NCBI GenBank assembly: GCA_963849885.1
Contig: CAWKIV010000019.1
Span: 1-64,000, forward strand
Reading direction: 5' to 3'
Length of the DNA: 64,000 nt
DNA from: CADCTP01 sp963849885
GTDB lineage: Bacteria; Actinomycetota; Actinomycetes; Mycobacteriales; CADCTP01
In this document: piece by piece, positions 24,759-33,925 of the stretch
Position numbering within the stretch: the first letter of the stretch is position 1
Layout: each line of letters opens with the position of its first letter
Notes under the pieces: generated by a model
What the model saw: only the letters and a program-made list of their open reading frames with translations
What the model was told of the DNA's origin: nothing
Database searches by the model: none
Made by a program: the position numbers and the translations under genes

Positions 24759-26411
24759 TCAGTACAGGCCGACGCGGGCCAGCGGCTCGACCAGCTCCCG
24801 CTCCTCGTACGACAGGTGGGACAGCAGCGCGTCGCTGAGCAGGTCGACCGCGGCCCGCAGCTCCGGCATGCCGTCGGGCACGGAGACGAAGTGCACCAGG
24901 GCCCGGTCCACCCGCTCCAGGATGTCGTGGATCACCCGGTGCTCCTCCTCCAGCCGGTCCAGGACCGGCCCGAGGCGCCCGTCCGCCCGGCGCAGGTGCG
25001 GGAAGACGCTCCGGTCCTCCAGCGTGTGGTGGGTGGTGACGATCCGGCAGTACGACTCGCAGTACGTGCCGAGGACCCACTTGTTCTGCCGGAGCGCCAG
25101 CGTGTTGACGTGCGAGCGGGCGCCGCCGGCGTCGAGCGTGCCGGCGGCGACCTGCTCGACCAGCGAGTGCAGCTGGGCGAGCTCGGCCCGCAGCGCGTCG
25201 TGCACGTCGACGAGGTGCTGCCCGGTGGCCTGCTCGGGCGCGGTGTAGGTCCGGTCCGGGTCGGGCGCCGGCCCGGTCGGGCGGGTCGACTCGTCCCACG
25301 CCGGCCCGGTGCCGCGGCGGATGCCGTCGTCCGGGGTGGGCACCACGCCGAGCCCGGGCGCCGACCGCGCCGCCGCCGGGCCGTCCACGCCGGACAGTGG
25401 CCGGGTGGCCACGGTGTCCGGAGTGGTCGGCCGGGTGTCCGGAGTGGACGCCAATCGGTCCGGAGTGGACGCCGGTCGGTCTGCAGTGGACGCCGGTCGG
25501 TCCGGGCCGGAGGTCGCCGTCGGCGAGCGGTCGGCGGCGACCAGCTCGCGCACCGCCGGCGCCACCTCACCGGCGAACCGGCGCAGGTCGTCCGGGTCGT
25601 CGCTGCCCAGGACGAAGACGCTGATCCCGTCGGAGAGCGCCAGGTCGGCCAGCTCCTCGGCCCACTGCTCGGCCGGCCCGCGCAGCGGCCCCCGACCGAC
25701 CGGCAGGAACTCGCCGCTGACGTTGAGCAGCCGCCGGACGTCGGTCGGGGAGCGGCCGGCGTCGGTGGCGGCGGCGTCGATGGCCGCGTTGCCGGCGGCG
25801 AGGTCGCCCGGCTGCAGGTAGCCGAGCGAGGGCAGCCAGCCGTCCGCGACCCGGCCGGTCAGGGCGAGCATCCGCGGCTTGTACGCACCCAGCCAGATCT
25901 GCACCCGGTGCGCCGGCGCCGGACCGCGCTTGGCGCCGACCACCCGGTAGTGCTCGCCCTCGACCCGCACCCCGCCGCGGCGGTCGGCGTCCCAGATCTG
26001 CCGGATGACCTCGACGGCTTCCTCGACCGCGCGCACCGTCTCGCGGGGTGGCAGCCGCCGCCCGCCCATCGCCTCGATCGCCTCCCAGTACGCGCCGGCG
26101 CCGAGACCGAGCTCCACCCGGCCCCCGCTGAGCAGGTCCAGGCTGGCCACCGCGCGGGCCAGCACCGCGGGCGGGCGCAGCGGCAGGTTCGTCACGTTCG
26201 CGGCCAGCCGGACCCGGGTGGTGCGGGCGGCGACGAAGGACAGCAGCGTCGCGGTGTCCAGGAACCGCGGCTGGTAGGGGTGGTCCTGGAAGGTGACCAG
26301 GTCCAGCCCGACCTGCTCGGCCAGCTGGGCCAGCGCGACCGGCTGCTGCGGCGGCGCGTTGGCCGGGGTGAGGAACGAGCCGAAGGCGAGGTCGTGGCCG
26401 TAGTCGGGCAT
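24759..26411 (-). CDS. LLM oxidoreductase fused to a hemerythrin domain
   Basis: A 550-residue two-domain protein. Residues 1-300 or so are an LLM-class oxidoreductase (FQDHPYQPRFLDTATLLSFV, GGRVELGLGAGAYWEAIEAM, VQIWLGAYKPRMLALTGRVA). A linker of 7-residue DRPAST-type repeats follows (about residues 305-335). The C-terminal 150 residues are a hemerythrin cation-binding domain with HDALRAELAQLHSLV, HHTLEDRSVFPHL, EEEHRVIHDILERV and HLSYEERELVEPL, the His/Glu ligands of a di-iron site. The fusion could link flavin/F420 chemistry to O2 or redox sensing. The ATG at 26411 gives the family start DYGHDLAFGSF. Confidence 0.88.
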   Translation of the reverse strand: MPDYGHDLAFGSFLTPANAPPQQPVALAQLAEQVGLDLVTFQDHPYQPRFLDTATLLSFVAARTTRVRLAANVTNLPLRPPAVLARAVASLDLLSGGRVELGLGAGAYWEAIEAMGGRRLPPRETVRAVEEAVEVIRQIWDADRRGGVRVEGEHYRVVGAKRGPAPAHRVQIWLGAYKPRMLALTGRVADGWLPSLGYLQPGDLAAGNAAIDAAATDAGRSPTDVRRLLNVSGEFLPVGRGPLRGPAEQWAEELADLALSDGISVFVLGSDDPDDLRRFAGEVAPAVRELVAADRSPTATSGPDRPASTADRPASTPDRLASTPDTRPTTPDTVATRPLSGVDGPAAARSAPGLGVVPTPDDGIRRGTGPAWDESTRPTGPAPDPDRTYTAPEQATGQHLVDVHDALRAELAQLHSLVEQVAAGTLDAGGARSHVNTLALRQNKWVLGTYCESYCRIVTTHHTLEDRSVFPHLRRADGRLGPVLDRLEEEHRVIHDILERVDRALVHFVSVPDGMPELRAAVDLLSDALLSHLSYEERELVEPLARVGLY

Positions 26412-26568
26412 GGCGGGCGTTCTCCAGGTCAGCGCGGGCCGGACGCAGGTCAAGCCCCGACGGAAGCCCGGGCATTCCGGTCCTCTCCCGCAGCCGTGGC
26501 GGCGGGTCCCCTATCCTCCGGGCGGCCCGGTCCCAGCACGGGTGGGGGCCGGACTCGAGGAGGCGGGC

Positions 26569-27948
26569 GTGGTAGACCGGCTGATCTTCCAGCTCGGCAC
26601 GAACAACTGGCAGCGGGGCGGGGAGTTCGCGCCGGGGTCGGGGATCCTGCACGAGGCGCACCACCGGGCGTACAACTCTCTCCCGGGCGTACGCGCCTAC
26701 TCGATCTACCCGTCCCGGCGGCAGCGGTTCCGCGAGCCGGACGTGCGGGTCTTCGAGCTCGACCACGACATCCCGATCTGCGAGTCGATCTCGCCGGTGA
26801 GCAGCTACCGCTGGCACAGCATGAGCGAGGCCGAGGTCGCGGCGTACCGGCAGCGGCTGACCGACGAGGTCGCCGGGTGGATGGACGAGGTGGAGGCGGC
26901 GAGCGGTGACCGCTTCACGCTCGGGATCGCCCACCACGCGTTCATGAACGCGGTGGTGCTGCGCGACGTGAACCGCCGCCGGGTGGCGGTCGGGCGCGAC
27001 CGGATGCCGGTGCTGTGCTTCGCGCACGGCACCGAGCTGAAGATGTACGCGCACGAGCGGGGCGGCCGCCAGCCCGACGAGTTCCCGCTGCGCTTCCTGC
27101 CCCTCATGCAGCGGGAGAGGATCTTCGACTTCGCGAACCCCGAGCACGGCGTGGACGTGGTCGCGGCGATCTCGGCCGAACAGGTCGAAGCCTTCCTCGG
27201 GATCTTTCCCGAGTTCCCGCGCGAGCGGGTGGTCCTCTCGCCGAACGGCTACAACCAGGACGTCTTCCGCCCGGTGACCGAGCCGACGGACGCGTACGCC
27301 GACCGGCAGAAGGTGCTCGCCGGCTTCACCACCCGGCCGCCCGAGGGCAGCGGGCGGGAGTCGGAGCGGGTGGCGCCGGCGGACGGATTCGACGCGGTCG
27401 TGGTGTTCTGCGGGAAGTTCGCCGACTGGAAGCGGCTCGACGCGCTGCTGCGAGCCGCCGCGACGTACGAGCGGGCCGAGCCGAAGATCCTCACCCTGGT
27501 CGTCGGCTCCGGGCCGCACGAGGCCCAGGTCCAGATGCACGACCTCGCCGACGAGCTCGGGCTGCGCCGCACCTACTTCCTCGGGCCGCGCCCGCAGGAC
27601 GAGCTGGCCGTGCTCTTCAGCTGCGCCGACGTCGGCTGCTTCCCCTCCTACCGGGAGCCGTTCGGCCTGGTCTTCATCGAGTGCATGGCCTGCGGGACGC
27701 CGGTGATCGGCGCCGACTCGGGCGGCCCGCGCGACTTCGTCACCCCGGCGGTCGGCACGCTGGTGCCGGAGACCGACGACCGGGCCGAGCTGGCCGCGTC
27801 GCTGGCGGCCGCGGTCACCCGGGCCGTCGCCGAGGACTGGAAGCGGACGAAGGGCCGAGTCGCGGAAGCGTACGCGCGGAGGAATTTCAGCGTCGTCCAC
27901 CAGGCGTCGGAGCTGCTCGCCGCCGTCGATCGGCTCACCGGGCCCTGA
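26569..27948 (+). CDS. Glycosyltransferase family 4-like
   Basis: A 459-residue GT-B glycosyltransferase. The donor-sugar site is in YREPFGLVFIECMACGTPVI, the E-x7-E-type motif of GT4 enzymes, followed by GADSGGPRDFV. The phosphate-binding strand is VVVFCGKFADWKRLDALLRA. The acceptor half contains PVLCFAHGTELKMYAHERGG and VVLSPNGYNQDVFRP. GTG 26569 follows GAGGAGG. It could transfer glucose or mannose to a small acceptor; neighbours do not decide. A strong hairpin terminator follows. Confidence 0.87.
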   Translation: MVDRLIFQLGTNNWQRGGEFAPGSGILHEAHHRAYNSLPGVRAYSIYPSRRQRFREPDVRVFELDHDIPICESISPVSSYRWHSMSEAEVAAYRQRLTDEVAGWMDEVEAASGDRFTLGIAHHAFMNAVVLRDVNRRRVAVGRDRMPVLCFAHGTELKMYAHERGGRQPDEFPLRFLPLMQRERIFDFANPEHGVDVVAAISAEQVEAFLGIFPEFPRERVVLSPNGYNQDVFRPVTEPTDAYADRQKVLAGFTTRPPEGSGRESERVAPADGFDAVVVFCGKFADWKRLDALLRAAATYERAEPKILTLVVGSGPHEAQVQMHDLADELGLRRTYFLGPRPQDELAVLFSCADVGCFPSYREPFGLVFIECMACGTPVIGADSGGPRDFVTPAVGTLVPETDDRAELAASLAAAVTRAVAEDWKRTKGRVAEAYARRNFSVVHQASELLAAVDRLTGP

Positions 27949-27977
27949 CCGGCGGCGACCGGCCGGGAGACTCCGCC

Positions 27978-28008
27978 GGAGCCACCCGGGCCGCGGCCGG
28001 GTGGCTCC
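27978..28008 (+). terminator. Hairpin terminator after the glycosyltransferase gene
   Basis: The 12-bp perfect stem GGAGCCACCCGG (27978-27989) pairs with 27997-28008 around a 7-base loop. It stands 30 bp after the stop codon. There is no U run, as is usual in high-GC actinobacteria. Confidence 0.7.
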
Positions 28009-28241
28009 AGGGGTGACGGGTCAGGCGGCCGGCAGCAGGTTCGTCGGCGTGGGCCGAATTGGTGAGACCGCGAATTGACCCGGTCATGACACTGATTTCT
28101 CGAAGTATTACTTGACGTGCTCCGCCAATGCGCTGCGTAGTCATCGAAATGGTCTCGGGTTTTGTCCGAGAAGGGCGCGGGTAGCTGCTGGACGAGGCTG
28201 CCCACCAGGGATCGAGCCTCGTCATTTCGCGAGGAGCGGTC

Positions 28242-28799
28242 ATGGACACTGGCGTTCTCATCGCAATTCTCGTTGTTCTGGTCCTCGTCGCCGCGGGAGC
28301 GGTGCTGCTGGCCCGGAGACGGCGTTCGGACCGGTTGCAGGAGCAGTTCGGGCCCGAGTACGACCGCACCGTCTCCCGGGCCGGCGACCGCCGTGCCGCC
28401 GAGGCGGAGCTCGCCGACCGGGCCCGGCGGCGGCGGGAGCTGACCATCGTCGCGCTCGACCCGGCCGCCCGGGACCGCTACCACCAGGAGTGGCGGGCCA
28501 CCCAGGCCCAGTTCGTCGACGACCCGGCCGGCGCCACCCGGGACGCCGACACCCTGGTGTCGCGGCTGATGCGGGACCGGGGCTACCCGGTCGGCGACGA
28601 CTTCGAGGAGCAGGCGGCGGTCGTCTCCGTCGACCACCCGGAGGTGGCCGAGAACTACCGCGCCGCTCACACGGTCCACCGCGCGAACGAGCAGGGCCAG
28701 GCCGACACCGACGACCTGCGGCAGGCGTTCGTCCACTACCGCTCGCTGTTCGCCGAGCTCCTCGACGACGCCGACGAGCGCAAGGAGGTCCAGCAGTGA
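28242..28799 (+). CDS. Membrane-anchored protein, partner of the repeat protein downstream
   Basis: A 185-residue protein with GAGGAG before the ATG. An N-terminal membrane segment (GVLIAILVVLVLVAAGAVLL) is followed by ARRRR and a cytosolic helical domain: DRYHQEWRATQAQFVDDPAG, ATRDADTLVSRLMRDRGYPV, TDDLRQAFVHYRSLFAELLD. The same pattern ends the next protein (GYRNRWLEVQTGFVDSPREA, TDDLRRAFQRYRSFFERLL), so the two share a paralogous domain. The next gene overlaps by GTGA, so they are co-translated. Function unknown. Confidence 0.78.
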   Translation: MDTGVLIAILVVLVLVAAGAVLLARRRRSDRLQEQFGPEYDRTVSRAGDRRAAEAELADRARRRRELTIVALDPAARDRYHQEWRATQAQFVDDPAGATRDADTLVSRLMRDRGYPVGDDFEEQAAVVSVDHPEVAENYRAAHTVHRANEQGQADTDDLRQAFVHYRSLFAELLDDADERKEVQQ

Positions 28800-30209
28800 A
28801 CGAGCGCGACGAGCTGAGCACCGCCGACCTGGCCGGCCGGCCGGCGACCGGGGGCGGCGCGCCGCCGCCCGCCGGATACGCCGACGGCGGCGCACCCGAG
28901 CACGGCGACGTCGACCCGGACGCGGGCCGGAGCGGCGGGGCACTGGACCGGATCAAGCGCGTGTTCACCGGCGACGATCGGCACGCGGACGACGCCGACG
29001 CCGGCGCCGACCACGGCGCGGATGCCGGTGCGGGGCCGGTGGATCGGGCGCGCGACGCGTTCGGCGCGGACGACCGGGGCGCGGACCACGGCGCGGACGC
29101 CGGTGCGGATCTGGGTGCCGAGCGGGATGCGGACGCCGGCGCCGACTACGGCGCGGATGCCGGTGCGGGGCCGGTGGATCGCGTCCGCGACGCCTTCGGC
29201 GCGGACGACCGGGGCGCGGTCGAGCGGGATGCGGATGCCGGCGCCGATCACGGCGCGGATGCGGGTGCGGGGCCGGTGGATCGGGCGCGTGACGCGTTCG
29301 GCGCGGACGACCGGGGGCGGACGACGGCGCGACGCGGCGGATCGGGGCGACGGGATGCGGATGCTGGCGCCGACTACGGCGCGGATGCCGGTGCGGGGCC
29401 GGTGGATCGGGCGCGCGACGCCTTCGGCGCGGACGACCGGGGCGCGGACCACGGCGCCGACGCCGGCGCGGATCTGGGTGCCGAGCGGGATGCGGACGCC
29501 GGCGCCGACTACGGCGCGGATGCCGGTGCGGGGCCGGTGGATCGCGTCCGCGACGCCTTCGGCGCGGACGACCGGGACGACGACGCGGGGGCCGACCGGC
29601 CGCTGAGCGCCGCGGAGGCGGACGACCGGCTGCTGCCGCCGCCCGGGGGCACGGCGCCGGTGCCGGTCGGTGCCGTGGTCAGCGACCGGTCGCCGGATGC
29701 CGACGACGACCGGTCACCGGTGGCGGACGCGGACCGCGATCCGCTGCCGCCGGCCGCCGCCGCAGCGGCGCCCGCGCCGGCCGGCGCCGAGGCCCCGGCC
29801 GCGATGCCGCCCCGACCGGTGCGCGGCCGGCGCCGCCGTGCCCACCCCGGCCGGTGCCGAGGTGCCCGCCCCGGCCGGCGCGACGGCGGACCCCGGCGGC
29901 GAGCTGCCCGCCCCGGGCGGGAGCGACGGGGCGACCGGCGACGGACCGCTGCTGCCGGCGAACGACATCGACGGCTACCGCAACCGCTGGCTGGAGGTGC
30001 AGACCGGGTTCGTCGACTCGCCGCGGGAGGCGGTCGAGCGCGCCGACGGGCTGACCGCCGAGCTCATGCAGCACCTGGCCCGCACCTTCGCCGACGAGCG
30101 GAGCCGGCTGGAGCACGAGTGGGACCGCGGCGGCGACGTGGCCACCGACGACCTGCGCCGCGCCTTCCAGCGCTACCGCTCGTTCTTCGAGCGCCTCCTC
30201 TCCACCTGA
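28796..30209 (+). pseudogene. Asp/Ala-rich tandem-repeat protein, one frameshift
   Basis: The GTG at 28796 overlaps the upstream stop (GTGA). The N-terminal 60 residues end in LDRIKRVFTGDDRHAD. Then come five imperfect repeats with the pattern DADAGADHGADAGAGPVDRA, RDAFGADDRG (about 28978-29575). They are acidic and disordered, with the amphipathic core VDRxRDAFGADDR resembling LDRIKRVFTGDDR. A Pro/Ala linker follows. Near 29806-29820, at CCCC, the frame must change by one base to reach PTPAGAEVPAPAGATADPGG and the C-terminal domain GYRNRWLEVQTGFVDSPREA, ending at 30209. That domain is paralogous to the upstream protein's. The function is unknown. Confidence 0.72.
28978..29575 (+). repeat. 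Five-copy tandem repeat of about 100-135 bp
   Basis: Copies begin near 28998, 29130, 29233, 29359 and 29494 and alternate His and Tyr in DADAGAD(H/Y)GADAGAG. Copies 1-2 and 4-5 share an extra ADHGADAGADLGAER insert between them, so a two-unit block was itself duplicated. The end of copy 3 (RTTARRGGSGRR) breaks the pattern and may mark an old compensated indel. Confidence 0.75.
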
Positions 30210-30214
30210 CCCGG

Positions 30215-30246
30215 CCCGGTGTCCCCGCCGCCGCGGGGGCACCGGG
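30215..30246. terminator. Bidirectional hairpin between repeat protein and DNA ligase
   Basis: CCCGGTGTCCCC pairs with GGGGGCACCGGG across an eight-base loop with one wobble, between two convergent stop codons 41 bp apart. Confidence 0.6.
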
Positions 30247-30250
30247 TCGG

Positions 30251-32002
30251 CTAGGAGTGCGGCCGGGCGGTGCGGAAGAGGTCGACCAGCTCGTCGGTGC
30301 TGGTGGCGTCGCGCGGACCCTTGTCGTCCCGCCAGCGGCCGGTGAAGCGCGGGAAGCGCATGGCCAGCCCGGCGTCGTCCTTGAGCCGGCCCCAGCCGGC
30401 GGTGTGGTTGGGGGAGAGGGTCAGCTCGGCGCTGAGCACCTCCAGCACCAGGGCCGGGGTGAACCACACGTCGGCCGGCGCCCGGGCGTCCACCTCGGCC
30501 GGCCGCTCCGGCCGGACCAGCGGCGCCAGCCGCTCGGGCAGGGTGGCCAGCTCGGCGTCGGAGAAGCCGGTGCCGCACTTGCCGACCGTGCGGAAGGTGT
30601 CCGTCGCCGAGTCGTACGCGGCCAGCAGCAGCGCGCCGTACGTGCCGCGCCGCCGCCCCCGCCCGGCGAAGGCGCCGACCACGACCAGGTCGATGGTGTC
30701 GGACAGCTCGGTGCGGTAGTCCCGCTTCAGCTTGATCCACTGCCAGCCGCGGGCGCCGGCCTGGTAGCCGGAGGCCGGCCCGACCGACTTGCACAGCAGG
30801 CCTTCGCAGCCGTCCGCGATGGCCTGCTCGAAGGCGGTGTCCAGGGCGGCCGGGTCGGCCACCCGCACCGCGGTGGTCAGCCGCAGCCGGTCCGACAGGG
30901 TCAGCGCCGCGGCCAGCCGCTCCCGGCGCTCGGGGTACGGCAGCCGGGTCAGGTCCTCGCCGTCGGCGTACAGCAGGTCGAAGCAGAACAGGCCGATCGG
31001 CACGTCCCGGACCGCCTCGGAGATGCCGTGCTTGCGCCGCCGGAACATGACCTCCTGGAACGGGCGCAGCTCGCCGGCCGCCGCGTCGTACGCGACCGCC
31101 TCGCCCTCCAGGATCGCCTCGGCCGGCCCGAGGCCGGCGCCGAGCACCTCGACCAGGTCGGGGAACTGGTTGCCGATCCGCTCCAGGCCGCGGGTGTAGA
31201 GCTCGATCCGGCCGTCCGCGGTGCGGTGCGCCTGGATCCGGATCCCGTCGTACTTGTACTCGGCCGCGCACTCGCCGCCCAGCTTGGCCAGGATGTCCGC
31301 GGCCTCGGACAGCCGCTGGGCCAGCATCACCCGGACCGGGTTGCCCGGCCGCACCGCCAGCCGCTCCACCGCGGCCAGCCCGTCCCGGGCCAGCGTGCCG
31401 GCGACCAGGCCGAGGTCGCAGCAGATGTTGTAGCCCCGCTCCAGCACCGGCCGGTCCTTCCGGCCGCCGGCGTAGACGGCCGCGAGCGCGTCCAGCACGG
31501 TCGGCGTGCCGATGCCGAGCCGCAGGTTGCCGGTGACCAGCCGGAGCAGGTAGCGGGCCTCCAGCGGGGTGGCCCGCGCCAGCAGGCCGGCCAGCAGGTC
31601 GAGCTTGCGGCCCTGCGACCCGGTCCCCTCCGCGGCGGCGACCTCGTGCAGCGTGTCCACCACGGTCGGCACGTCCAGGGTGGCCGGCCGGTCCGCGGCC
31701 ACCGCGGCGAGCAGCTCCTCCGCGGCCTGGCCCAGGTCGCCGGCCTCCCGCACCGCGGCGGCCACGTCGGCCGGCTCGGCGCCGGCCGCGGTGGCCAGCG
31801 CGCGGACCGCCAGCTTCTCGGCCAGCCCGAGGTCGATCCCGGCGAACTGGGGCGCGATCATCCCCTGGCTCAGGTAGCAGACGGTCGGCAGCAGCTCGAC
31901 CGGCGTGGCCCGGACCAGCTCGGCCGTCCGGTCGATCAGCGCGAGCCGGCCGGTGGCCCGCTCCAGGTCCGCGTACGCCTCCGCGACGATCCGGTAGTCC
32001 AC
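30251..32002 (-). CDS. ATP-dependent DNA ligase (LigB/archaeal type)
   Basis: A 583-residue ATP-dependent DNA ligase that seals nicks through an enzyme-AMP intermediate. The adenylated Lys is in AAEYKYDGIRIQAHR (about residue 250, the KxDG motif). Other motifs seen are LYTRGLERIGNQFPDL, AILEGEAVAYD, GLFCFDLLYADGEDL, CEGLLCKS and WIKLKRDY. A 240-residue N-terminal domain and the C-terminal OB fold (DLVVVGAFAGRGRRRGTYGA) complete it. The GTG start at 32002 follows GAGGGAGC. It is an accessory ligase beside the NAD+-dependent LigA expected elsewhere. Confidence 0.93.
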   Translation of the reverse strand: MDYRIVAEAYADLERATGRLALIDRTAELVRATPVELLPTVCYLSQGMIAPQFAGIDLGLAEKLAVRALATAAGAEPADVAAAVREAGDLGQAAEELLAAVAADRPATLDVPTVVDTLHEVAAAEGTGSQGRKLDLLAGLLARATPLEARYLLRLVTGNLRLGIGTPTVLDALAAVYAGGRKDRPVLERGYNICCDLGLVAGTLARDGLAAVERLAVRPGNPVRVMLAQRLSEAADILAKLGGECAAEYKYDGIRIQAHRTADGRIELYTRGLERIGNQFPDLVEVLGAGLGPAEAILEGEAVAYDAAAGELRPFQEVMFRRRKHGISEAVRDVPIGLFCFDLLYADGEDLTRLPYPERRERLAAALTLSDRLRLTTAVRVADPAALDTAFEQAIADGCEGLLCKSVGPASGYQAGARGWQWIKLKRDYRTELSDTIDLVVVGAFAGRGRRRGTYGALLLAAYDSATDTFRTVGKCGTGFSDAELATLPERLAPLVRPERPAEVDARAPADVWFTPALVLEVLSAELTLSPNHTAGWGRLKDDAGLAMRFPRFTGRWRDDKGPRDATSTDELVDLFRTARPHS

Positions 32003-32188
32003 GCCCGCTCCCTCGTGGCCGGTCCACCCCGGACCGTCCACCGCGGACGGTAGCGGCCCGGGCGGCGCCGCGGGGGACGGCCGGCCCGCCGACCCGGAAG
32101 CCCGGTCCCGGTCCGGGCCGGCCGGGCACGAGCGGCGGCGTACCACCGCGAACCCGTCCGAGTGACCGCGAACCACCCGGCGGACCCC

Positions 32189-32194
32189 TAGGGT
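32189..32194 (+). promoter_or_regulatory. -10 element of leaderless GNAT gene
   Basis: TAGGGT lies six bases before the GTG start, with no ribosome-binding site between them; it fits the TANNNT-N6/7-start pattern. Confidence 0.5.
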
Positions 32195-32200
32195 GAGAGC

Positions 32201-32728
32201 GTGCTGGACTGGCCGGTCGCCGAGCTGATCGAGACCGACCGGCTGACGCTGGAGCCGCTGCGGCCGGCGCACGCGGCCGAGATGGCGCCGGCGCTCGACG
32301 ACGTCGCGCTGCACCGCTACATCGGCGGCCGGCCGGCGTCGGTGGACGCGCTCTGGCAGCGCTACCTGACGCAGTCGGTCGGGGTGTCCCCGGACGGCAC
32401 CGAGGGCTGGCTCAACTGGGTCGTCCGGCACCGCGCTTCGCAGACCCCGGTGGGCACCGTGCAGGCCACGGTGAGCCAGGACGGCGACGGGCTGCGGGCC
32501 GAGCTGGCCTGGGTGATCGCCACCGTGCACCAGCGCCGCGGGTACGCCGCCGAGGCCGCGGCCGGGATGACCGGCTGGTTGCGCGGCCAGGGCGTCGACC
32601 ACTTCGTCGCGCACGTGCACCCGGCGCACCAGGCTTCCCAGCGGGTGGCCGAGCGGCTCGGCCTGGCCGCCACCGGGGTGGAGACCGAGGGCGAGATCCG
32701 CTGGTCCGGCGGTCCGCCGACCGGCTGA
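32201..32728 (+). CDS. GNAT family N-acetyltransferase
   Basis: A 175-residue acetyltransferase of the RimJ/RimL-like type. It opens with LIETDRLTLEPLRPAHAAEM. The acetyl-CoA region is AELAWVIATVHQRRGYAAEA, followed by VAHVHPAHQASQRVAERLGL, the pattern in which the Asn of xxHxNxxS is here His. GTG at 32201 appears leaderless. The substrate is unknown (amino-terminal or small amine). Confidence 0.87.
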   Translation: MLDWPVAELIETDRLTLEPLRPAHAAEMAPALDDVALHRYIGGRPASVDALWQRYLTQSVGVSPDGTEGWLNWVVRHRASQTPVGTVQATVSQDGDGLRAELAWVIATVHQRRGYAAEAAAGMTGWLRGQGVDHFVAHVHPAHQASQRVAERLGLAATGVETEGEIRWSGGPPTG

Positions 32729-32847
32729 AACCCGGGCGGGTCGGCCGTCGCCCGGCGGCAACAGCGTCGGTCGCCTGATGACGCAACGCCCTCGGTTACG
32801 TACGCTCCGGGAGCCGGGTCGGGTCCCGACAAATGGAGGTCCAGCAC

Positions 32848-33699
32848 ATGAGAAGTCCTCGCGCTGTCTTCACCGCGATGGTCCTGGCGATCCTGGGACT
32901 GCTCGCGGTGGTGGCGCCCTCGGCGTCGGCCATCACCGGCGGCGAGCCGGACGGCAACCGGCACCCGAACGTCGGCCTGATCCTCTTCTACACCGAGGAC
33001 GGCCGGTTCCGCTGCTCGGCGACGCTGATCTCGCCGACGGTCCTGCTCACCGCGGCGCACTGCACCGAGGGAGTCCTGGGCAGCACGCTCGTCACCTTCG
33101 ACTCGGTCATCGCCGAGGAGCCGCCGAGCGGCTTCCCGGTCGCGGCCGACCCGACCGAGGGCTACACCGACGAGGAGATCGAGGCGGCCGGTTACCTGTC
33201 CGGCACGGCGTACACGCACCCCGAGTACTCCGGCTTCACCGACCTCGCCAACTGGAACGACGTCGGCGTGATCGTCCTCGACGAGCCGGTCACCGACATC
33301 GAGCCGGCGGTCGCTGGCGCCGGTGGGCTACCTCGACCAGTTACTCGCAGCCGGCGCTGCAGGGCACGATCTTCGAGGTCGTCGGCTACGGCACCGAGGT
33401 GCGCAAGCCGGAGGCCGGCCCGCAGAAGCCGCAGCCGATGACGTACCCGCTGATCCGGCGCTACACGACCCTGCCGGGCCAGAAGCTGACGCCGCAGATC
33501 CTGCAGCTCAACGGCAACCCGAACGACGTCCGCGGCGGCGGCGGCGACCTGCTTCGGCGACTCCGGCGGCCCGGTCTTCCTCAACGGCTACCTGGTCGCG
33601 GTGACCAGCTACGTCTACACCGACAACTGCCGCTACCTCAGCGGCTACCAGCGGGTGGACATCGAGGTCGCGCAGGACTGGATCAACGAGTTCGTCTGA
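32848..33699 (+). pseudogene. Trypsin-like serine protease, frameshifted
   Basis: A secreted S1-family protease. A signal peptide (RSPRAVFTAMVLAILGLLAV then VAPSASA) leads to ITGGEPDGNRHPNVGLILF, the activation site. The catalytic His is in LLTAAHC, the Asp in NWNDVGVIVLDEPV, and the Ser in CFGDSGGPVFLNGYLVAVTS (33556-33573). All triad residues survive, but frames change near 33312, 33345 and 33535. GGAGG precedes the ATG at 32848. A corrected read would give about 280 residues. The preserved triad argues for very recent inactivation or base-calling errors. Confidence 0.82.
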
Positions 33700-33711
33700 C
33701 CTGACCCACGG

Positions 33712-33741
33712 ACCGGCACGACCCTCCGGGGTCGTGCCGGT
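33712..33741 (+). terminator. Hairpin terminator after the protease gene
   Basis: ACCGGCACGACCC (33712-33724) pairs perfectly with 33729-33741 around TCCG, 13 bp after the protease stop. Confidence 0.7.
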
Positions 33742-33925
33742 TCCGTGTCTTCCGGCCCCTGCCGGGCCGGCGGCCGGGCATGGCACAGTCGCAGCACAGG
33801 GCCGCCGCGGCAACGGCGCCGCGCGGCCGGGAGAGGGGACGCGATGAGCGCCGAGGCCGAGCTGCGACCCGTTCCACCGGCCGCCGTCGGGACGCCCACC
33901 GACGCTGCCGACCAGCTCGGGGCCG

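Noticed and set aside
24558..26909. A long plus-strand frame across the LLM-hemerythrin gene
   Set aside because: Antisense to a gene with both domains clearly recognised; no family pattern of its own.
28112..32053. A 1313-codon open frame across the repeat protein and DNA ligase
   Set aside because: It is continuous only because the repeat gene has a frameshift and the ligase gene's antisense strand is stop-free in GC-rich DNA. The part after about 29820 has no sensible protein pattern and lies opposite a confirmed ligase.
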